Shown here: positions 34,881 through 45,300 of the stretch, in pieces
Layout: the number at the start of each line of letters is the position of its first letter
Numbering within the stretch: the stretch's first letter is position 1
Source of the DNA: Myxococcaceae bacterium
Lineage (GTDB): Bacteria > Myxococcota > Myxococcia > Myxococcales > Myxococcaceae
DNA: 64,000 bases
Assembly (NCBI GenBank): GCA_016793095.1
Contig: JAEUJQ010000045.1
Location: forward strand, 124,001 to 188,000
Direction of reading: 5' to 3'
Made by a program: the position numbers and the translations under genes
The notes under the pieces: generated by a model
Seen by the model: only the letters and a program-made list of their open reading frames with translations
The model's database searches: none
Told to the model about the DNA's origin: nothing

Positions 34881-35426
34881 TCAATCTTCCTCGAGGCTGC
34901 CGTGCCAGTAGGTCAGGTCGCGCAGCCACGTCTGCCACGAGGCGGGCATGCCCTTGTGGAAGGCGAAGGTGAGACGGAGCGTGTCCGGCAGCTTCGCCGG
35001 CTTCACCGGCCGCACCTTCAGCGGCATGCCTGCCTGCTCCGGCGTCCTGCCACCCTTCTTCTGGTTGCAGGGCACGCAGGCGATCACGATGTTCTCCCAG
35101 TTCGTCGCGCCGCCGCGCGAGCGGGGCGTCACGTGATCGTAGGTCGCGTCGGCCCGGAGGACCGGCCGCTGGCAGTACTGGCAACGGCCGTGGTCACGCG
35201 CGTACACGTTCTCGCGGCTGAACCGGATGACCGGCTTGCGGCGCGCGAGCAGGCGCAGGAAGCGAACCACGGACGGGACCTTGAACTCGAAGCTCACGCT
35301 GCGAATCGTCTGGTCCTCGTACGCCTCGACGAGCTCGACCTTGCCGAGGAACAGCAGCGTGATGGCGCGCTGCCAGGGAATGCGGGCGACCGGCTGGTAC
35401 GAGCGGTTCAGAACGAGAGTCTCCAT
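34881..35426 (-). CDS. HNH endonuclease (paralogue 2)
   Basis: 181 residues from the ATG at 35426, which follows an excellent AAAGGAGG ribosome site. The layout is the same as the gene at 32631: TLVLNRSYQPVARIPWQRAITLL at the start, zinc pair CQYCQ, HNH core TYDHVTPRSRGGATNWENIV, zinc pair CVPC and NQKKGGRTPEQAG. Catalytic His/Asn residues are retained. The two are clearly paralogous, sharing motifs all along, but differ in the first half, which may set specificity. Target unknown. Confidence 0.91.
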   Translation of the reverse strand: METLVLNRSYQPVARIPWQRAITLLFLGKVELVEAYEDQTIRSVSFEFKVPSVVRFLRLLARRKPVIRFSRENVYARDHGRCQYCQRPVLRADATYDHVTPRSRGGATNWENIVIACVPCNQKKGGRTPEQAGMPLKVRPVKPAKLPDTLRLTFAFHKGMPASWQTWLRDLTYWHGSLEED

Positions 35427-35512
35427 GGCTTGCCTCCTTTCGCGGACCCACGCTGCGGGGCCGATGCGCGAATGGACGGCGGCGCTCACGATTCCTGAAC
35501 GAAGCCGAACGC

Positions 35513-37906
35513 CTACACCTTCTTGTCCGCCTTCGCTGGCTTCGGGGCCGGGGGCTGACCAACCGTGCGGGCGACGTCGTCGGGCGAGTACAGCAGCTTG
35601 TAGGTGTTGTAGCTGCGCAGCACCCGCTTCACGTAGTTGCGGGTCTCCTGGATGGGGATCTGCTCGACCCAGGCCGGCAGATCGTCGATCGGCAGCTCGC
35701 GTCGCCAGCGCGCGACCGCGTTCGGCCCCGCGTTGTAGCTCGCGACGGCGAACGGCTTGACGCCCTCGAAGCGGATCATCAGGTCCGACAGGTACCGCGC
35801 GCCGAGGCGGATGTTGAGGTCAGGCTCGAGCAGCGCCGCGGTGCTGGGCCGAGGCAGCTTGAGCTGGGCAGCGACCTGGGCAGCGGTCGCCGGCATCAAC
35901 TGGCATAGCCCCAGCGCGCCGGCCCAGGACAGCGCCTTCGGATCGAGCGCGCTCTCTTCGCGCATCAGCGCCTGGAGCAGATCTGGATCGAGCTCGTCGG
36001 CCTCGGCGCTCGAGGCCTCGATGGGCTCGCGAAACGCCTTCGGGTACGCGATCTCCCAGACGAGCCGCGTCTTGCGCGTGATCGGGCCTGAGAGATCCTT
36101 CCGGAGCCAGAGCCTCGCCATGCCGTGCGCCGGCCGCTCCTCGCCGGCCATGGCCAGCATGACGACCAGCAACCGGTGGGACTCTGGCGGCAGCGCGGCG
36201 CGATCGATGCCGAGGATCTCCATCGGCACCAGCTCGCCGAACCCCAGGCGCAGCAGCTCGACAGCCGCGCGGAACTGCAGATCGGCCGCCATCGCGGTCA
36301 CCGGCAACGGGAAGACGTCATCGATCCGGGTGGCCGCCGCGACCGACCTCTGCAGCGCCTTCGCCTTCGAGGGCGACAGGGCCTCAGCGCGCTCCCGGGA
36401 GAGCAGCCCGTAGAAGGTGGCCGGGTGTGCTGCGGCATTGGCGGCCAGCGCCTGAAACGCGCCCGTTCGATCTCCCGACTCTTCCAGGAGCCGCGCCCGC
36501 CAGTACTGCGCCCGCTCGAGATCGTGGGAGTCGTCGAGCCCGCTGAAGCGCTCCACGATCTCGTCGAGCACCGCGACGGCGCCGTCGCGATCGCCGGCTG
36601 ACTTGCGCAACCAGAACAGCCGGAACAGCCCGTCTGCGCCCATGTCCGAGACCGGGAAACGATCGGCCAGCTCGGCGAGGCGGTCAGCGGCGCCCTCGAG
36701 ATCGCCGGAGCGCTGCCGGGCTTCCGCGGCGAAGAACAGGGCGTCGTCCGCGAGGGGGTGATCCGGGTAGTCGAGCGCGAGGGCTTCCCAGGTCCCGATC
36801 GCGAGCGCAGGCGCGGTGATCGTCTGGCTGAACCCCAGCGTGTAGAGCGCCTTCACGCGCAGGTCGTCGTCCTGGAGGCACTTCTTCACGATGGGGGCGA
36901 GCAGCGCGACGGCCTTCACGTGCTGCCGCAGCTTCCGCTGCGCCTTGCCAGCGACGAAGTGCGCGCGGCAGGCGACCGGCTCCGGCAGCTCGAGCGTCTC
37001 GAGCATCGGCTCGACGAGCGCGAGGCCCTGAGCGTTCCGGTGCGCGTCCACCAGCTGGTCGGCGCGGGTGATGGTCACCTCGACGGGCAGCTTCTCGACC
37101 TCGGTCAGCCGCCGCTCGCTCTTGAGGGCCTGCGCGGAGAGCGGGTGCTTCGACCACAGCGCCGCCAGGGCGCGCTGCTCGCCCTTCGCGTCCCCGCGCG
37201 CCAGGTGCAGATCGGCCAACGCCAGGAGCGCCTCGGCGCCGACGTCGCGGCCCCAGGGTGGCGCGGGGCGCTCGCCCAGGCTGGCGAGCAGCTCGATCGC
37301 CGCGGGCCACTTCCCCACCCGCCTGAGAGAGCGCGCGCGGCCGAGCTGCCCATCGACCCACAGGCGTGAGCGCGGGTTCACCCGCTCGAAGACCCGTGCG
37401 GCGCTCTCGAAGTCCTCGAGGCCCTCGAACGACCACCCCGCGTGCACCAGACACCGGTCGGCGAGGGCGTCGTACGTCTGGGCGAGCGCTTCGAACTCGG
37501 GGCCGGCGAACGCGAAGTCGCGCGCGCGGAACGCCGCCAGCGCGCGGAGGAAGCGCACCGGGTTCGTGTCGTTGACCGGGTCGAGCTTCTCGCGTGCGCG
37601 CGTGTACGCCCCCTGGGCGAACGCCTGCCGGGCCTCGCGGAGCTTCCCCTCGAGGAAGTACGGCGAGAGGTCGGCGCGCTCCATCAGCACCTCGGCCGGT
37701 GCGCCCGCGTCCACCACCGCGGCGCTCGCGGCGACCTCCGAGGGGAAGGCCGGGTTCTGCAGCAGCTCGACGGCTCGCGGTGGAGGCTCTGCGATCACCT
37801 CGGCGTTGAAGGGGTCGTCGTCGGTCCCCCGCTCCGCGCTCGCGACCGACCCCACCCCCACCACCAGACTGACCAGCCACCCGGGACGCACGCGGGCATC
37901 GTACAC
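35513..37906 (-). CDS. Soluble lytic transglycosylase with TPR-like N-terminal domain
   Basis: 797 residues. A signal peptide lies at the start (LVSLVVGVGSVASA). About 580 residues of helical TPR-like repeats form the ring typical of Slt70-type enzymes (for example RARDFAFAGPEFEAL, ARQRSGDLEGAADRLAELADRFP). The C-terminal catalytic domain has the Glu near 650 in LMREESALDPKALSWAGALGLCQLMPATA, then NIRLGARYLSDLM and SYNAGPNAVARW. It cleaves peptidoglycan in the periplasm. The GTG at 37906 is used here, but a GTG at 37891 gives a cleaner signal peptide and also lies 5 bp behind a TACGAT box. It is divergent from a histidine kinase gene. Confidence 0.94.
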   Translation of the reverse strand: MYDARVRPGWLVSLVVGVGSVASAERGTDDDPFNAEVIAEPPPRAVELLQNPAFPSEVAASAAVVDAGAPAEVLMERADLSPYFLEGKLREARQAFAQGAYTRAREKLDPVNDTNPVRFLRALAAFRARDFAFAGPEFEALAQTYDALADRCLVHAGWSFEGLEDFESAARVFERVNPRSRLWVDGQLGRARSLRRVGKWPAAIELLASLGERPAPPWGRDVGAEALLALADLHLARGDAKGEQRALAALWSKHPLSAQALKSERRLTEVEKLPVEVTITRADQLVDAHRNAQGLALVEPMLETLELPEPVACRAHFVAGKAQRKLRQHVKAVALLAPIVKKCLQDDDLRVKALYTLGFSQTITAPALAIGTWEALALDYPDHPLADDALFFAAEARQRSGDLEGAADRLAELADRFPVSDMGADGLFRLFWLRKSAGDRDGAVAVLDEIVERFSGLDDSHDLERAQYWRARLLEESGDRTGAFQALAANAAAHPATFYGLLSRERAEALSPSKAKALQRSVAAATRIDDVFPLPVTAMAADLQFRAAVELLRLGFGELVPMEILGIDRAALPPESHRLLVVMLAMAGEERPAHGMARLWLRKDLSGPITRKTRLVWEIAYPKAFREPIEASSAEADELDPDLLQALMREESALDPKALSWAGALGLCQLMPATAAQVAAQLKLPRPSTAALLEPDLNIRLGARYLSDLMIRFEGVKPFAVASYNAGPNAVARWRRELPIDDLPAWVEQIPIQETRNYVKRVLRSYNTYKLLYSPDDVARTVGQPPAPKPAKADKKV

Positions 37907-37916
37907 GGGCTACACT
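37897..37916. promoter_or_regulatory. Overlapping divergent promoter, transglycosylase / histidine kinase
   Basis: On the + strand TACACT (37911-37916) ends 14 bp before the kinase ATG at 37931. On the - strand TACGAT (37902-37897) ends 5 bp before the GTG at 37891. The two candidate -10 boxes are only 8 bp apart, so the genes would compete for RNA polymerase. Confidence 0.4.
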
Positions 37917-37930
37917 GCGCCTTCGACTTC

Positions 37931-40141
37931 ATGGACATCAGGACTCAGAGCGCGCTGCTCGCTGGCATCATCGGCCTGGCGCTTGGCATCTCGATGCTGC
38001 TGCGGCAGCAGCGGGCGCGCGTGGTGACGCTGTTCGGCGTCTTCGCGCTGTCGGTCGGCGCCTTCCACTTCGCGCGCTTCCTCGAGGGGCTCTTCCCCGT
38101 CGTCGACGACACGCCGTCGATGGTCGCGCGCGTGATGCTGGGCCTCACCATCGTCGCCGGAGCCCTCGTCCCCTCGACCGCCCTCTCGTTCTTCCTCGAG
38201 TTCCTCAACTTCAGCCCCCGCGCGGCGCGGTACGGGCGGCGGACCTCGTTCTTCTCGTTGCTGCTCGGCCTGGCCGTCGGCGCCACGCCCCTCGTCGATC
38301 AGCTCTGGGCGCGCGTCGCCGTGAGCGCCTGGGTGCTGCTGGCCCTGACGTTCTCGGTGTCGCTGCTGCTGTCGCGCATGCAGGCGAGCGAGTCACGCAT
38401 CGACCGGCTCCGGCTGACGTACCTCGCGATCGGCGCCGCCGCGTCGATCCTCTTCTCGGGCCTCGACTTCCTCGCGCGCTTCGACATCCCCTTCCCCACG
38501 CTCGGGCCGATCATCTCGACGCTCTACCTGTTCTTCCTGAGCCAGACCCTGCTGCGCCTGCGCCTCATGGATCTGCACGAGCTGCTCGGGAAGATCGTGG
38601 CTCAGACGATCCTGGCTGCGATCCTCGCGCTGGTCTTCATCGTGCTCACCGTCTGGGTGCAGAAGGACAACACCAGCCTCTATCTCTTCAACACCACCGT
38701 CGCCGCGTTCGTGATGCTGATCCTCCTCGAGCCCTTGTCCACCTGGGTGGGCGAGCGGGTGGTCGCGCTCTTCTTCCGGCAGCGCTTTGCCTTCCTTGAG
38801 TCCGTTCGGCAGGTGCTGCGGCGAACGGCGAACGTGATCGACGGCCCGCAGCTCGCCGCGATGCTGCTCGACGGCCTCAACGAGACCCGCCGGGTCACCC
38901 ACGCGTCGATCTACCTCCTCGCCGAGGATCGGCCGGGTTTCCGGCTGCTCGACTCCCGGGGCCCGCAGCCAGCCCTCTTCCTCGACGCCGGGACCGCGCG
39001 GGCGCTCGTCAGCCGCACCGAGCGGGCACAGCTCCTCGAGACGGTGAACCGTCGCTCCGCCGAGCTCCGAGCCCAGCCGCTCGAGGCGCGAAAGGCGCGT
39101 GAAGAGGTGAAGCGCCTCAACGACGTGCGCTCGGCCATGGAGCAGATGCGCGCTGGCATCACCGTGCCGCTCATGGGGAACGATCGCGTGCTCGGGTTCC
39201 TGAACCTGTGGGACGAGCGCGTGCCCGAGGCCTTCGCGTCGGACGAGATCGCCCTCATCCTCGAGCTGGCCGATCGGTTCGCGACCGTCGTCGAGAACTC
39301 GAAGCTGTACGATCGCATGCGCGAGCGCGATCGCCTCGCGGCGCTCGGCGAGATGGCCGCTGGCCTCGCCCACGAGATCCGCAACCCGCTGGGCGCGATC
39401 AAGGGCGCGGCGCAGTGTCTCGACCCGAAGATGGTGCCGACCGACGATCGCGAGTTCATCGAGGTGATCGTCGAAGAGGTGAACCGCCTCAACGGCGTGG
39501 TGACGGCCTTCCTCGACTACGCGCGGCCGATGAAGCAGAGCTTCGGACCGACCGACGTGAACGAGGCGATCACCCGCACCCTGCGCCTCATCCAGAACGA
39601 TCTGCCGAAGTCCGTGACGCTTCGCGAAGATCTCGCGCCCGAGCTGCCGAGAGTGGACGGAGACGCCGAGCAGCTCAAGCAGGTGCTGATCAACCTCGTG
39701 CAGAACGCCGCCCAGGCCCTCGGCGACCGGCCCGGCGAGATCGTGCTCAAGACGTTCAAGCCGGAGCGGCTCGGCGACTTCAGGCAGCCCGACCAGGTCG
39801 AGGTCCACGTCTCTGACAACGGGCCAGGCATTCCCGCCGATCAGCAGCTCAACATCTTCGTGCCCTTCTTCACCACCAAGCAGAAGGGCACCGGCCTCGG
39901 GCTCGCGATCTGTCAGCGGATCGTGAAGAGCCATGGCGGCTCCATCGCGCTCCAGAGCAGGCCGGGCGAAGGCACCACCTTCATGATTCGGCTCCCGGCG
40001 CTCGCCACCGAGCAGCCAGCGCCCGAGACGCCGTTGCCCGAGTCGGGCACGCCCATGCCCGACACGATCGCCCCGCCCGAGGTGGTGCGGGTCGACCAGA
40101 AGCTGAGCAGACGTGAGCGGAAGAAGAAGCAGCGCGCGTGA
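37931..40141 (+). CDS. Membrane histidine kinase with GAF-like sensor domain
   Basis: 736 residues. About eight membrane helices occupy residues 5-285 in a 7TM-like arrangement. A GAF-like domain (about 295-450) with ASIYLLAED and GITVPLMGNDRVLGFLNL follows, then the H-box EMAAGLAHEIRNPLGAIKGA (His near 480), N-box LINLVQNAAQAL, G1 DNGPGI, F-box FVPFFTTK and G2 GTGLGLAICQRI. The C-terminus is Pro-rich and ends in basic RRERKKKQRA. There is no attached receiver, and no response regulator gene is adjacent, so its partner is unknown. It converges with the PDZ protein with 3 bp between stops. Confidence 0.94.
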   Translation: MDIRTQSALLAGIIGLALGISMLLRQQRARVVTLFGVFALSVGAFHFARFLEGLFPVVDDTPSMVARVMLGLTIVAGALVPSTALSFFLEFLNFSPRAARYGRRTSFFSLLLGLAVGATPLVDQLWARVAVSAWVLLALTFSVSLLLSRMQASESRIDRLRLTYLAIGAAASILFSGLDFLARFDIPFPTLGPIISTLYLFFLSQTLLRLRLMDLHELLGKIVAQTILAAILALVFIVLTVWVQKDNTSLYLFNTTVAAFVMLILLEPLSTWVGERVVALFFRQRFAFLESVRQVLRRTANVIDGPQLAAMLLDGLNETRRVTHASIYLLAEDRPGFRLLDSRGPQPALFLDAGTARALVSRTERAQLLETVNRRSAELRAQPLEARKAREEVKRLNDVRSAMEQMRAGITVPLMGNDRVLGFLNLWDERVPEAFASDEIALILELADRFATVVENSKLYDRMRERDRLAALGEMAAGLAHEIRNPLGAIKGAAQCLDPKMVPTDDREFIEVIVEEVNRLNGVVTAFLDYARPMKQSFGPTDVNEAITRTLRLIQNDLPKSVTLREDLAPELPRVDGDAEQLKQVLINLVQNAAQALGDRPGEIVLKTFKPERLGDFRQPDQVEVHVSDNGPGIPADQQLNIFVPFFTTKQKGTGLGLAICQRIVKSHGGSIALQSRPGEGTTFMIRLPALATEQPAPETPLPESGTPMPDTIAPPEVVRVDQKLSRRERKKKQRA

Positions 40142-40148
40142 AGTTCAC
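40138..40148. terminator. Palindrome containing both convergent stop codons
   Basis: GTGAA-G-TTCAC, a perfect 11-bp inverted repeat. The kinase TGA (40139-40141) and the PDZ-protein TGA (read from 40147-40145) both lie within it. Weak as a terminator on its own; noted as part of a pattern. Confidence 0.25.
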
Positions 40149-42334
40149 CAGGAGGTGATCAGCAACGACTTGCGGCGCAGCACCAGCTCGACGGGCCGCC
40201 CCTCCCGCTCGAACCCGATGCGCACCGGCGTGCCGGCCGGTCCACGAATGCGGCCCACCACGTTCTGCAGATCGGCGCCGGCTGGTGCGCCCTCGATGCT
40301 GACGATCACGTCACCTGCCCGCACGCCTGCGCGCTCCGCGGGGCTCCCCTCGTTCACCACCTGCACGACCACGCGGTTGTTCTCGGGCCTCAGCGTCATG
40401 CCGACGCCCTCGAACCGCGGCGCCTCGTCCTGGAAGGGCTTGTTCGGGGAAGGCTGCAGCTCGACGGTCAGGTTGGCGGCGTCAGGCCTCGACGGCAGGT
40501 AGAAGCCCTGCGGCTCGTAGCCCTCGCGTCCGACCAGCAGCTGAACCTGCTTCGGCTGAGGGGGCAGCGTGAACTCGCCGCGCGCGTCGGTGGTGACGCT
40601 CACCTTGCCCATCGCTGACTCGGCGCGAACCCGCGCGTTCTGCAGTGGCAGTCTGGAGAGCCGATCGAGCACCCGACCCCGCACCGGGTCCGTCGCCGTC
40701 AGCGTCAGGGTGAGATCGACGGGCGCCCCTGCGACCGTCACCAGCTTGCCTCCAGTCCGGCCACGTCCGCTGACCTCGGCGAGCACCAGCCACCGGCCTC
40801 TCGGCAGATCGATCTGGAACACGCCGTCTGGCGCCATCAGCACGTACTTGCGGACCGCGCCGGTCTCATCGCTGCGGGCGAGCACGACCGCATCGGCCAC
40901 AGCCGCGCCGCTCTCATCCACGACACGCACGAGCACCGAGCCCCGCTCGAGGCGCAGGATCACCGTGTCGCCGGGCTTCGCAGTGGCGGTCGCGGCGCCG
41001 GCCGGCCCTTCAGCGTCGAGCAGCACCTGCGCCGCCGGAACTCCCTCGAAGCGGAACGTGCCGTCGGCGGCGGTGATCGCCTCGGAGGACGGGCCCGACC
41101 AGTCCCCGCTCCGCCACCGCACCCTCACGCCCTCGGAGGCCGGCTCGACGCGCCCGGCCAGCACCTGGCCCGAGGTGAGCTCGATGGTCCAGCGCTGGCC
41201 GTCGTCCCTGTGATCGAAGGGGCCCGCGATGGTGCTGAACGCGCCCAGCCGAACCTGGACGAGGTAGCGCCCGACGGGCACCGCGCTGAAGGCGAAGCGC
41301 CCGTCGAGGAACGCGCCGACGGTGCTGACCGGATCCTCGGTGAACGCGTTCACCAGCGTGAGGCTCGCGCCGCCGAGGGGGGCGCCGTCACGGCGAACGA
41401 CCCCCGAGATCCCGCCGAGATCGCCCAGCTCCACCACCACCCCTCTCTGAAGATCACCGACGGCGAGGCGCACCTCGGGGCCGGGGAACGTCACGCCAGC
41501 GGGCGTCACCACGACGACGCGGCGCAGCCCCTCGCTGCACTCGAGGCGAAACTCGCCCTTCGCGTTGGTCAGGCTGATGGGGCTGCGCTCGCCGCGCCGG
41601 AGGCCCTCGGTCAGCTCGGCCCACACCGACACGCCTGGCCGCGGCGTGCCCTGCTCGAGCACCTGCCCCTCGATGACGGACACCGGCGAGAGCGACAGAT
41701 CGAGCCTGCCGCCAGCGCGCGCGAGCTCGAGCGAGACCCACTCCGTTCGCGGGAGGAAGCCCTTCGCCATCACGTCGAGCCAGATCTGGCTCTTGGGCGC
41801 CGGCAGCTGGAAGGCGCCCTGATCGTTCGTCTGCGTCGTGCCGCCTGACCAGGACACGATCGCGCGGGGGATCGGCGCCCGGGTGACCGTGTCGCGCACC
41901 ACGCCATCGACCGTGACGGTCGGCTTCAGCTCGAGCACGATCCCGTCGATGGTCTTCCCGGGCTCGACGATGAAGGGCCCGAGCACGTCCGAGGCCATCG
42001 CGCCCGTCGAGGCCGCGACGAAGACCGGCTCGGGTGGGAGCCCGTCGATGCGAAAGGCGCCATCGTCGAGGCTGTCGACCGCGAGCGGTGTGCTGGCCTT
42101 CACGAGGACCCGGGCCCGCGCGACGCCTTTCCCGTCGAGGCGCACCAGCCCGCTGAGGGCCCCGGGCCGCTGAGCCGGTTCGTCGGCACGCCGGGTCGTG
42201 CTCCGTTCTCCCGGCTCGTCCTCCTGCGCGCGCTGAGGATCCGGGGCGGTGGAGGCGGGGCTCGAGAGGACGAGCGCAGCGATCCCACAGAGCAGCCCTG
42301 CGGTGACGATCAAGAGAAGGAGCCGCCGCGACAC
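40145..42334 (-). CDS. Exported beta-sandwich repeat protein with C-terminal PDZ domain
   Basis: 729 residues. An N-terminal hydrophobic segment (LLLLIVTAGLLCGIAALVLSS) acts as a signal or anchor. A series of carboxypeptidase-regulatory-like domains follows, with repeated LSGLVRLDGKGVARARVLVK, VDGVVRDTVTRAPIPRAIVSW, ISGVVRRDGAPLGGASLTLV and VRGRVLDRLSRLPLQNARVRA strands. The last 80 residues are a PDZ domain (VVVQVVNEGSPAERAGVRAGDVIVSIEGAPA). It is probably a periplasmic or surface scaffold that binds protein tails. It starts 9 bp after the stop of the giant coiled-coil gene, so the two are probably co-transcribed. Confidence 0.87.
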   Translation of the reverse strand: MSRRLLLLIVTAGLLCGIAALVLSSPASTAPDPQRAQEDEPGERSTTRRADEPAQRPGALSGLVRLDGKGVARARVLVKASTPLAVDSLDDGAFRIDGLPPEPVFVAASTGAMASDVLGPFIVEPGKTIDGIVLELKPTVTVDGVVRDTVTRAPIPRAIVSWSGGTTQTNDQGAFQLPAPKSQIWLDVMAKGFLPRTEWVSLELARAGGRLDLSLSPVSVIEGQVLEQGTPRPGVSVWAELTEGLRRGERSPISLTNAKGEFRLECSEGLRRVVVVTPAGVTFPGPEVRLAVGDLQRGVVVELGDLGGISGVVRRDGAPLGGASLTLVNAFTEDPVSTVGAFLDGRFAFSAVPVGRYLVQVRLGAFSTIAGPFDHRDDGQRWTIELTSGQVLAGRVEPASEGVRVRWRSGDWSGPSSEAITAADGTFRFEGVPAAQVLLDAEGPAGAATATAKPGDTVILRLERGSVLVRVVDESGAAVADAVVLARSDETGAVRKYVLMAPDGVFQIDLPRGRWLVLAEVSGRGRTGGKLVTVAGAPVDLTLTLTATDPVRGRVLDRLSRLPLQNARVRAESAMGKVSVTTDARGEFTLPPQPKQVQLLVGREGYEPQGFYLPSRPDAANLTVELQPSPNKPFQDEAPRFEGVGMTLRPENNRVVVQVVNEGSPAERAGVRAGDVIVSIEGAPAGADLQNVVGRIRGPAGTPVRIGFEREGRPVELVLRRKSLLITSW

Positions 42335-42343
42335 AGGGCCCTT

Positions 42344-45300
42344 CTACTTCTTTCCGCCTCCGGTTTTCCCGTTCCCGCCCACCTCTTCGTCGAGGAGGAC
42401 GATCTCCTCGGCTTCACCGTTGTCATCAGCCACGTCGAGCTCGAAGACCTCGGGGTCGACGGGGGACGTTGGTGGCGGCGGCGAGCTGGGTGGGGGCTTG
42501 GGCGGCGCGGTCTGTTTCAGGAGGGCCGCGAGGTCGGGCACCGGGTTGACTGCGGTGATCGGCTCGACGTCCAGCTCGAAGCCTTCGGTGTCCTTGACGG
42601 GCGCTCCGAAGCGCGGCGGGGGCGGCGGGGGCGGCGCTCTCCTCGCCTCCTCGAGGTCGCGGCGCGCCTGCTCGAGCAGCTTGCGCGTGAGCTCGAGGTC
42701 GGTCTCGAGGCGGAGCACCCGTTCCTTCGCCTGGTCCTGCTCCTTCACCCGGCGCTCGAGGCCGTCCACGAGCTCCGCGAGGCGCTGTCGCTCGGACTCG
42801 ATCAGCTCGTTCTCTGCCGTCAGCTCGGCGACCTGTTCGCGGAGATCGGGGCTGCCGCCCTGCTTCGCCTGTTCGAGCGCCTCGGTGAGGCTGGTGAGCT
42901 CGTGCTGGAGATCGCCGTACTTGACGCGCAGGGCGAGGAGCAGCTCCTCGGCTTGCCGACGAGCCCCGACGGCCGCGTCCACGTCCGACTTCGCGCTCAC
43001 GCGAGCGAGCTCGAGCTCGGCCTCGAGCTCAGGGAGGCGGCGCCGCAGGGCCTCGATCTCCGAGTCGGACCGGGGGGCCGCGCGCTCGGCCTCGGCGAGC
43101 CGCTTCTCGAGCACGTTCGCCTTGAGCCGCAGCTCGGTGATGGTGGTGTCGAGGGCAGGCCGCTCGTCCTGATACTGCGACAACGACTCGGCGAGCTGCG
43201 CAGCGCGGGTCTCGGCCTCGAGCACCTGCTGCTGGAGCGCTCCCGCGCGCGCGTCGAGCTCCATCGAGGAAGTCTCGAGCGTCGAGGCCCTGGCGCGGGC
43301 TTCGACGAGCTCGGCCTCCATCGCTGCCGAAGACGACCCGAGCTGCGCGCGACCCTCCTCGGCGAGCGCGAGGCGCTGCTCGAGCTCGGCGCGGGTCGCC
43401 TCGAGCTGCGGCAGCCGCTCCCTGAGCGCCTCGAGCTCGGGTTGGGCGCCCTGGAGCGTCCGAACCAGCCCCTCGAGCTCAGGCACCCGCTGCCGCAGGC
43501 GCTCGACCTCGGCCTCGAGCTGGGTGCGCGCCTCGGCGATGGCGCGGCTCTCTCCACCGGCCTGGGCGAGCGAGGTGCGCAGCTGATCGAGCTCGACGCG
43601 GGCACGATCGAGCTCTCCCTGGAGCGCGTGTTTCCCGGCCTGATGACCGCGCGCCTCGGAGTGCGCCTTGTCCACCTCCGCCTGCACCTTCGCGAGGTCG
43701 GCGAGCACCGAGTCGAGCTTCGCCTGCAGGTCGCTGCGCTCCTTCGAGGCGGCCTCGCGCGCGCTCTCGACGTCCTTCTTCAGCTCGTCGCGTTGGCGCT
43801 CGAGCTCATTGGACTTGCCCTCAGCAGCGCCAGCGCGCTGCAGCAGCTCGTCTTCGCGGGCCGCGAGGGCCTTCGCGGCCTCCACCGATCGCTGTTCGAG
43901 GTTGGCACGGTAGGCGGCGGCCTGTTGCTCGAGCGCGCGCTCGTGCTCGGCGCGGGCCTCGGTCAACTTCGCCTCGAGCTCCGCCTGCCGGCTCTCGAGG
44001 GCCCGGGCGGCGGCCTGGGTGGTGGCCTCGAGCTCGCTCCGGTGCGTGTCCACGAGGGCGACGCGGGCCTGGTCCCACTCGGCGCTCCGCTTCTCGAGCG
44101 TGGCGCGGGCCTCCTCGAGGGCGGCGCGTTGCTCGGCGGCGAGCCCGTCGAGGGAGGAGCGCTCGGACGTGAGCTGGGCGAGGTCGCCAGCGCGGGCCTC
44201 GAGGGCGACGCTGAGCGCCTGCTTCTCTGCCTCGAGGGTCTCGCGGCGCTGCTGCTCCTCCAGGCGCGCAGCGGAGAGCTGGCTGAGCTCGGCAGTCCGC
44301 GCCTCCAGGGCGCTCGCGAGGCTCGCCTTCTCGGCTTCGAGGCCCTCGCGCAGCTTCTGCTCTTCTCCGCGGCCGTAGACCGACTCCTCGAGCTCGGCCT
44401 TGAGGTGTTCGAGCTCCTCGGCCGTCGCGGCGGCGCTGCGCTGCGCATCCGCCAGCTGTCTCTCGAGCCGCTCGCGCTCGAGCCCCGTCGCGGCGACGGC
44501 CTGCGAGTGCTCCGCGAGCAGGCGCTCGATGGCGGCCGTCTTGTCGTCCAGGGTCGCCTGCAACGACGCCGACGAGGCTTGAAGATCGGCGAGGCGGTGT
44601 TCACGCTCGCCGATCGCCGCCGACAGCTCGTCGACGCGCCGCTCGAGGGTGGCCACGGACTCGAGGCTGCGGGAGAGCTCGACCTCGCGGGCAGCGAGCG
44701 CCTGCGACAGCGCCTCGATGCGCGACTGCTGGGACGAACCCGTGGTCGCCAGCGACTCACGCTCTGCAGCCAGCGCCGCGAGCGCCTCATTGGCCCTGCC
44801 CAGCGCCGTTTGAGCCTCGTCGAAGCTGGCAGTGCGCCGGTCGAGCGCTTCACGCACCTGCACGAGCTCGGACGAGAGGCCATCGACCCGCAGCCGCGCC
44901 GCGTCGAGCTCCGCCGACTTCGCAGCGACCAGGGCCTCGCGCTCGGCGCCCTGGGCCTGCCCTTCGGTCCTGAGGCGCTCGATCACGTCGGCCTGGCGCC
45001 TGGCCTCGGCCTCGAGCCGCTCGACCAGCTCGCCGCGGGCCTGGGCCTCGGCGCGTTGGAGCGCGGTCTCCTCGGCCTGCTCCCGCAGCGCGCGGTTCAG
45101 CTCGGCCACGCGGCCCTCGAGCTCGACGGCGCGGTTCGCCGAGAGCTCCGCGGCCTGCTTGAGCGCCTGGGTCTTCTCATCGGCGGCGCGCCGCTCCTCG
45201 GCCACCTGCGCGCGCAGGGCCGACAGCTCGCGATCGATGGCGTTCTTCTGCGAGCGCGCCGCCGCGAGGGCCTCGTCGGCTGCGAGCGTGATGCGCTGCA

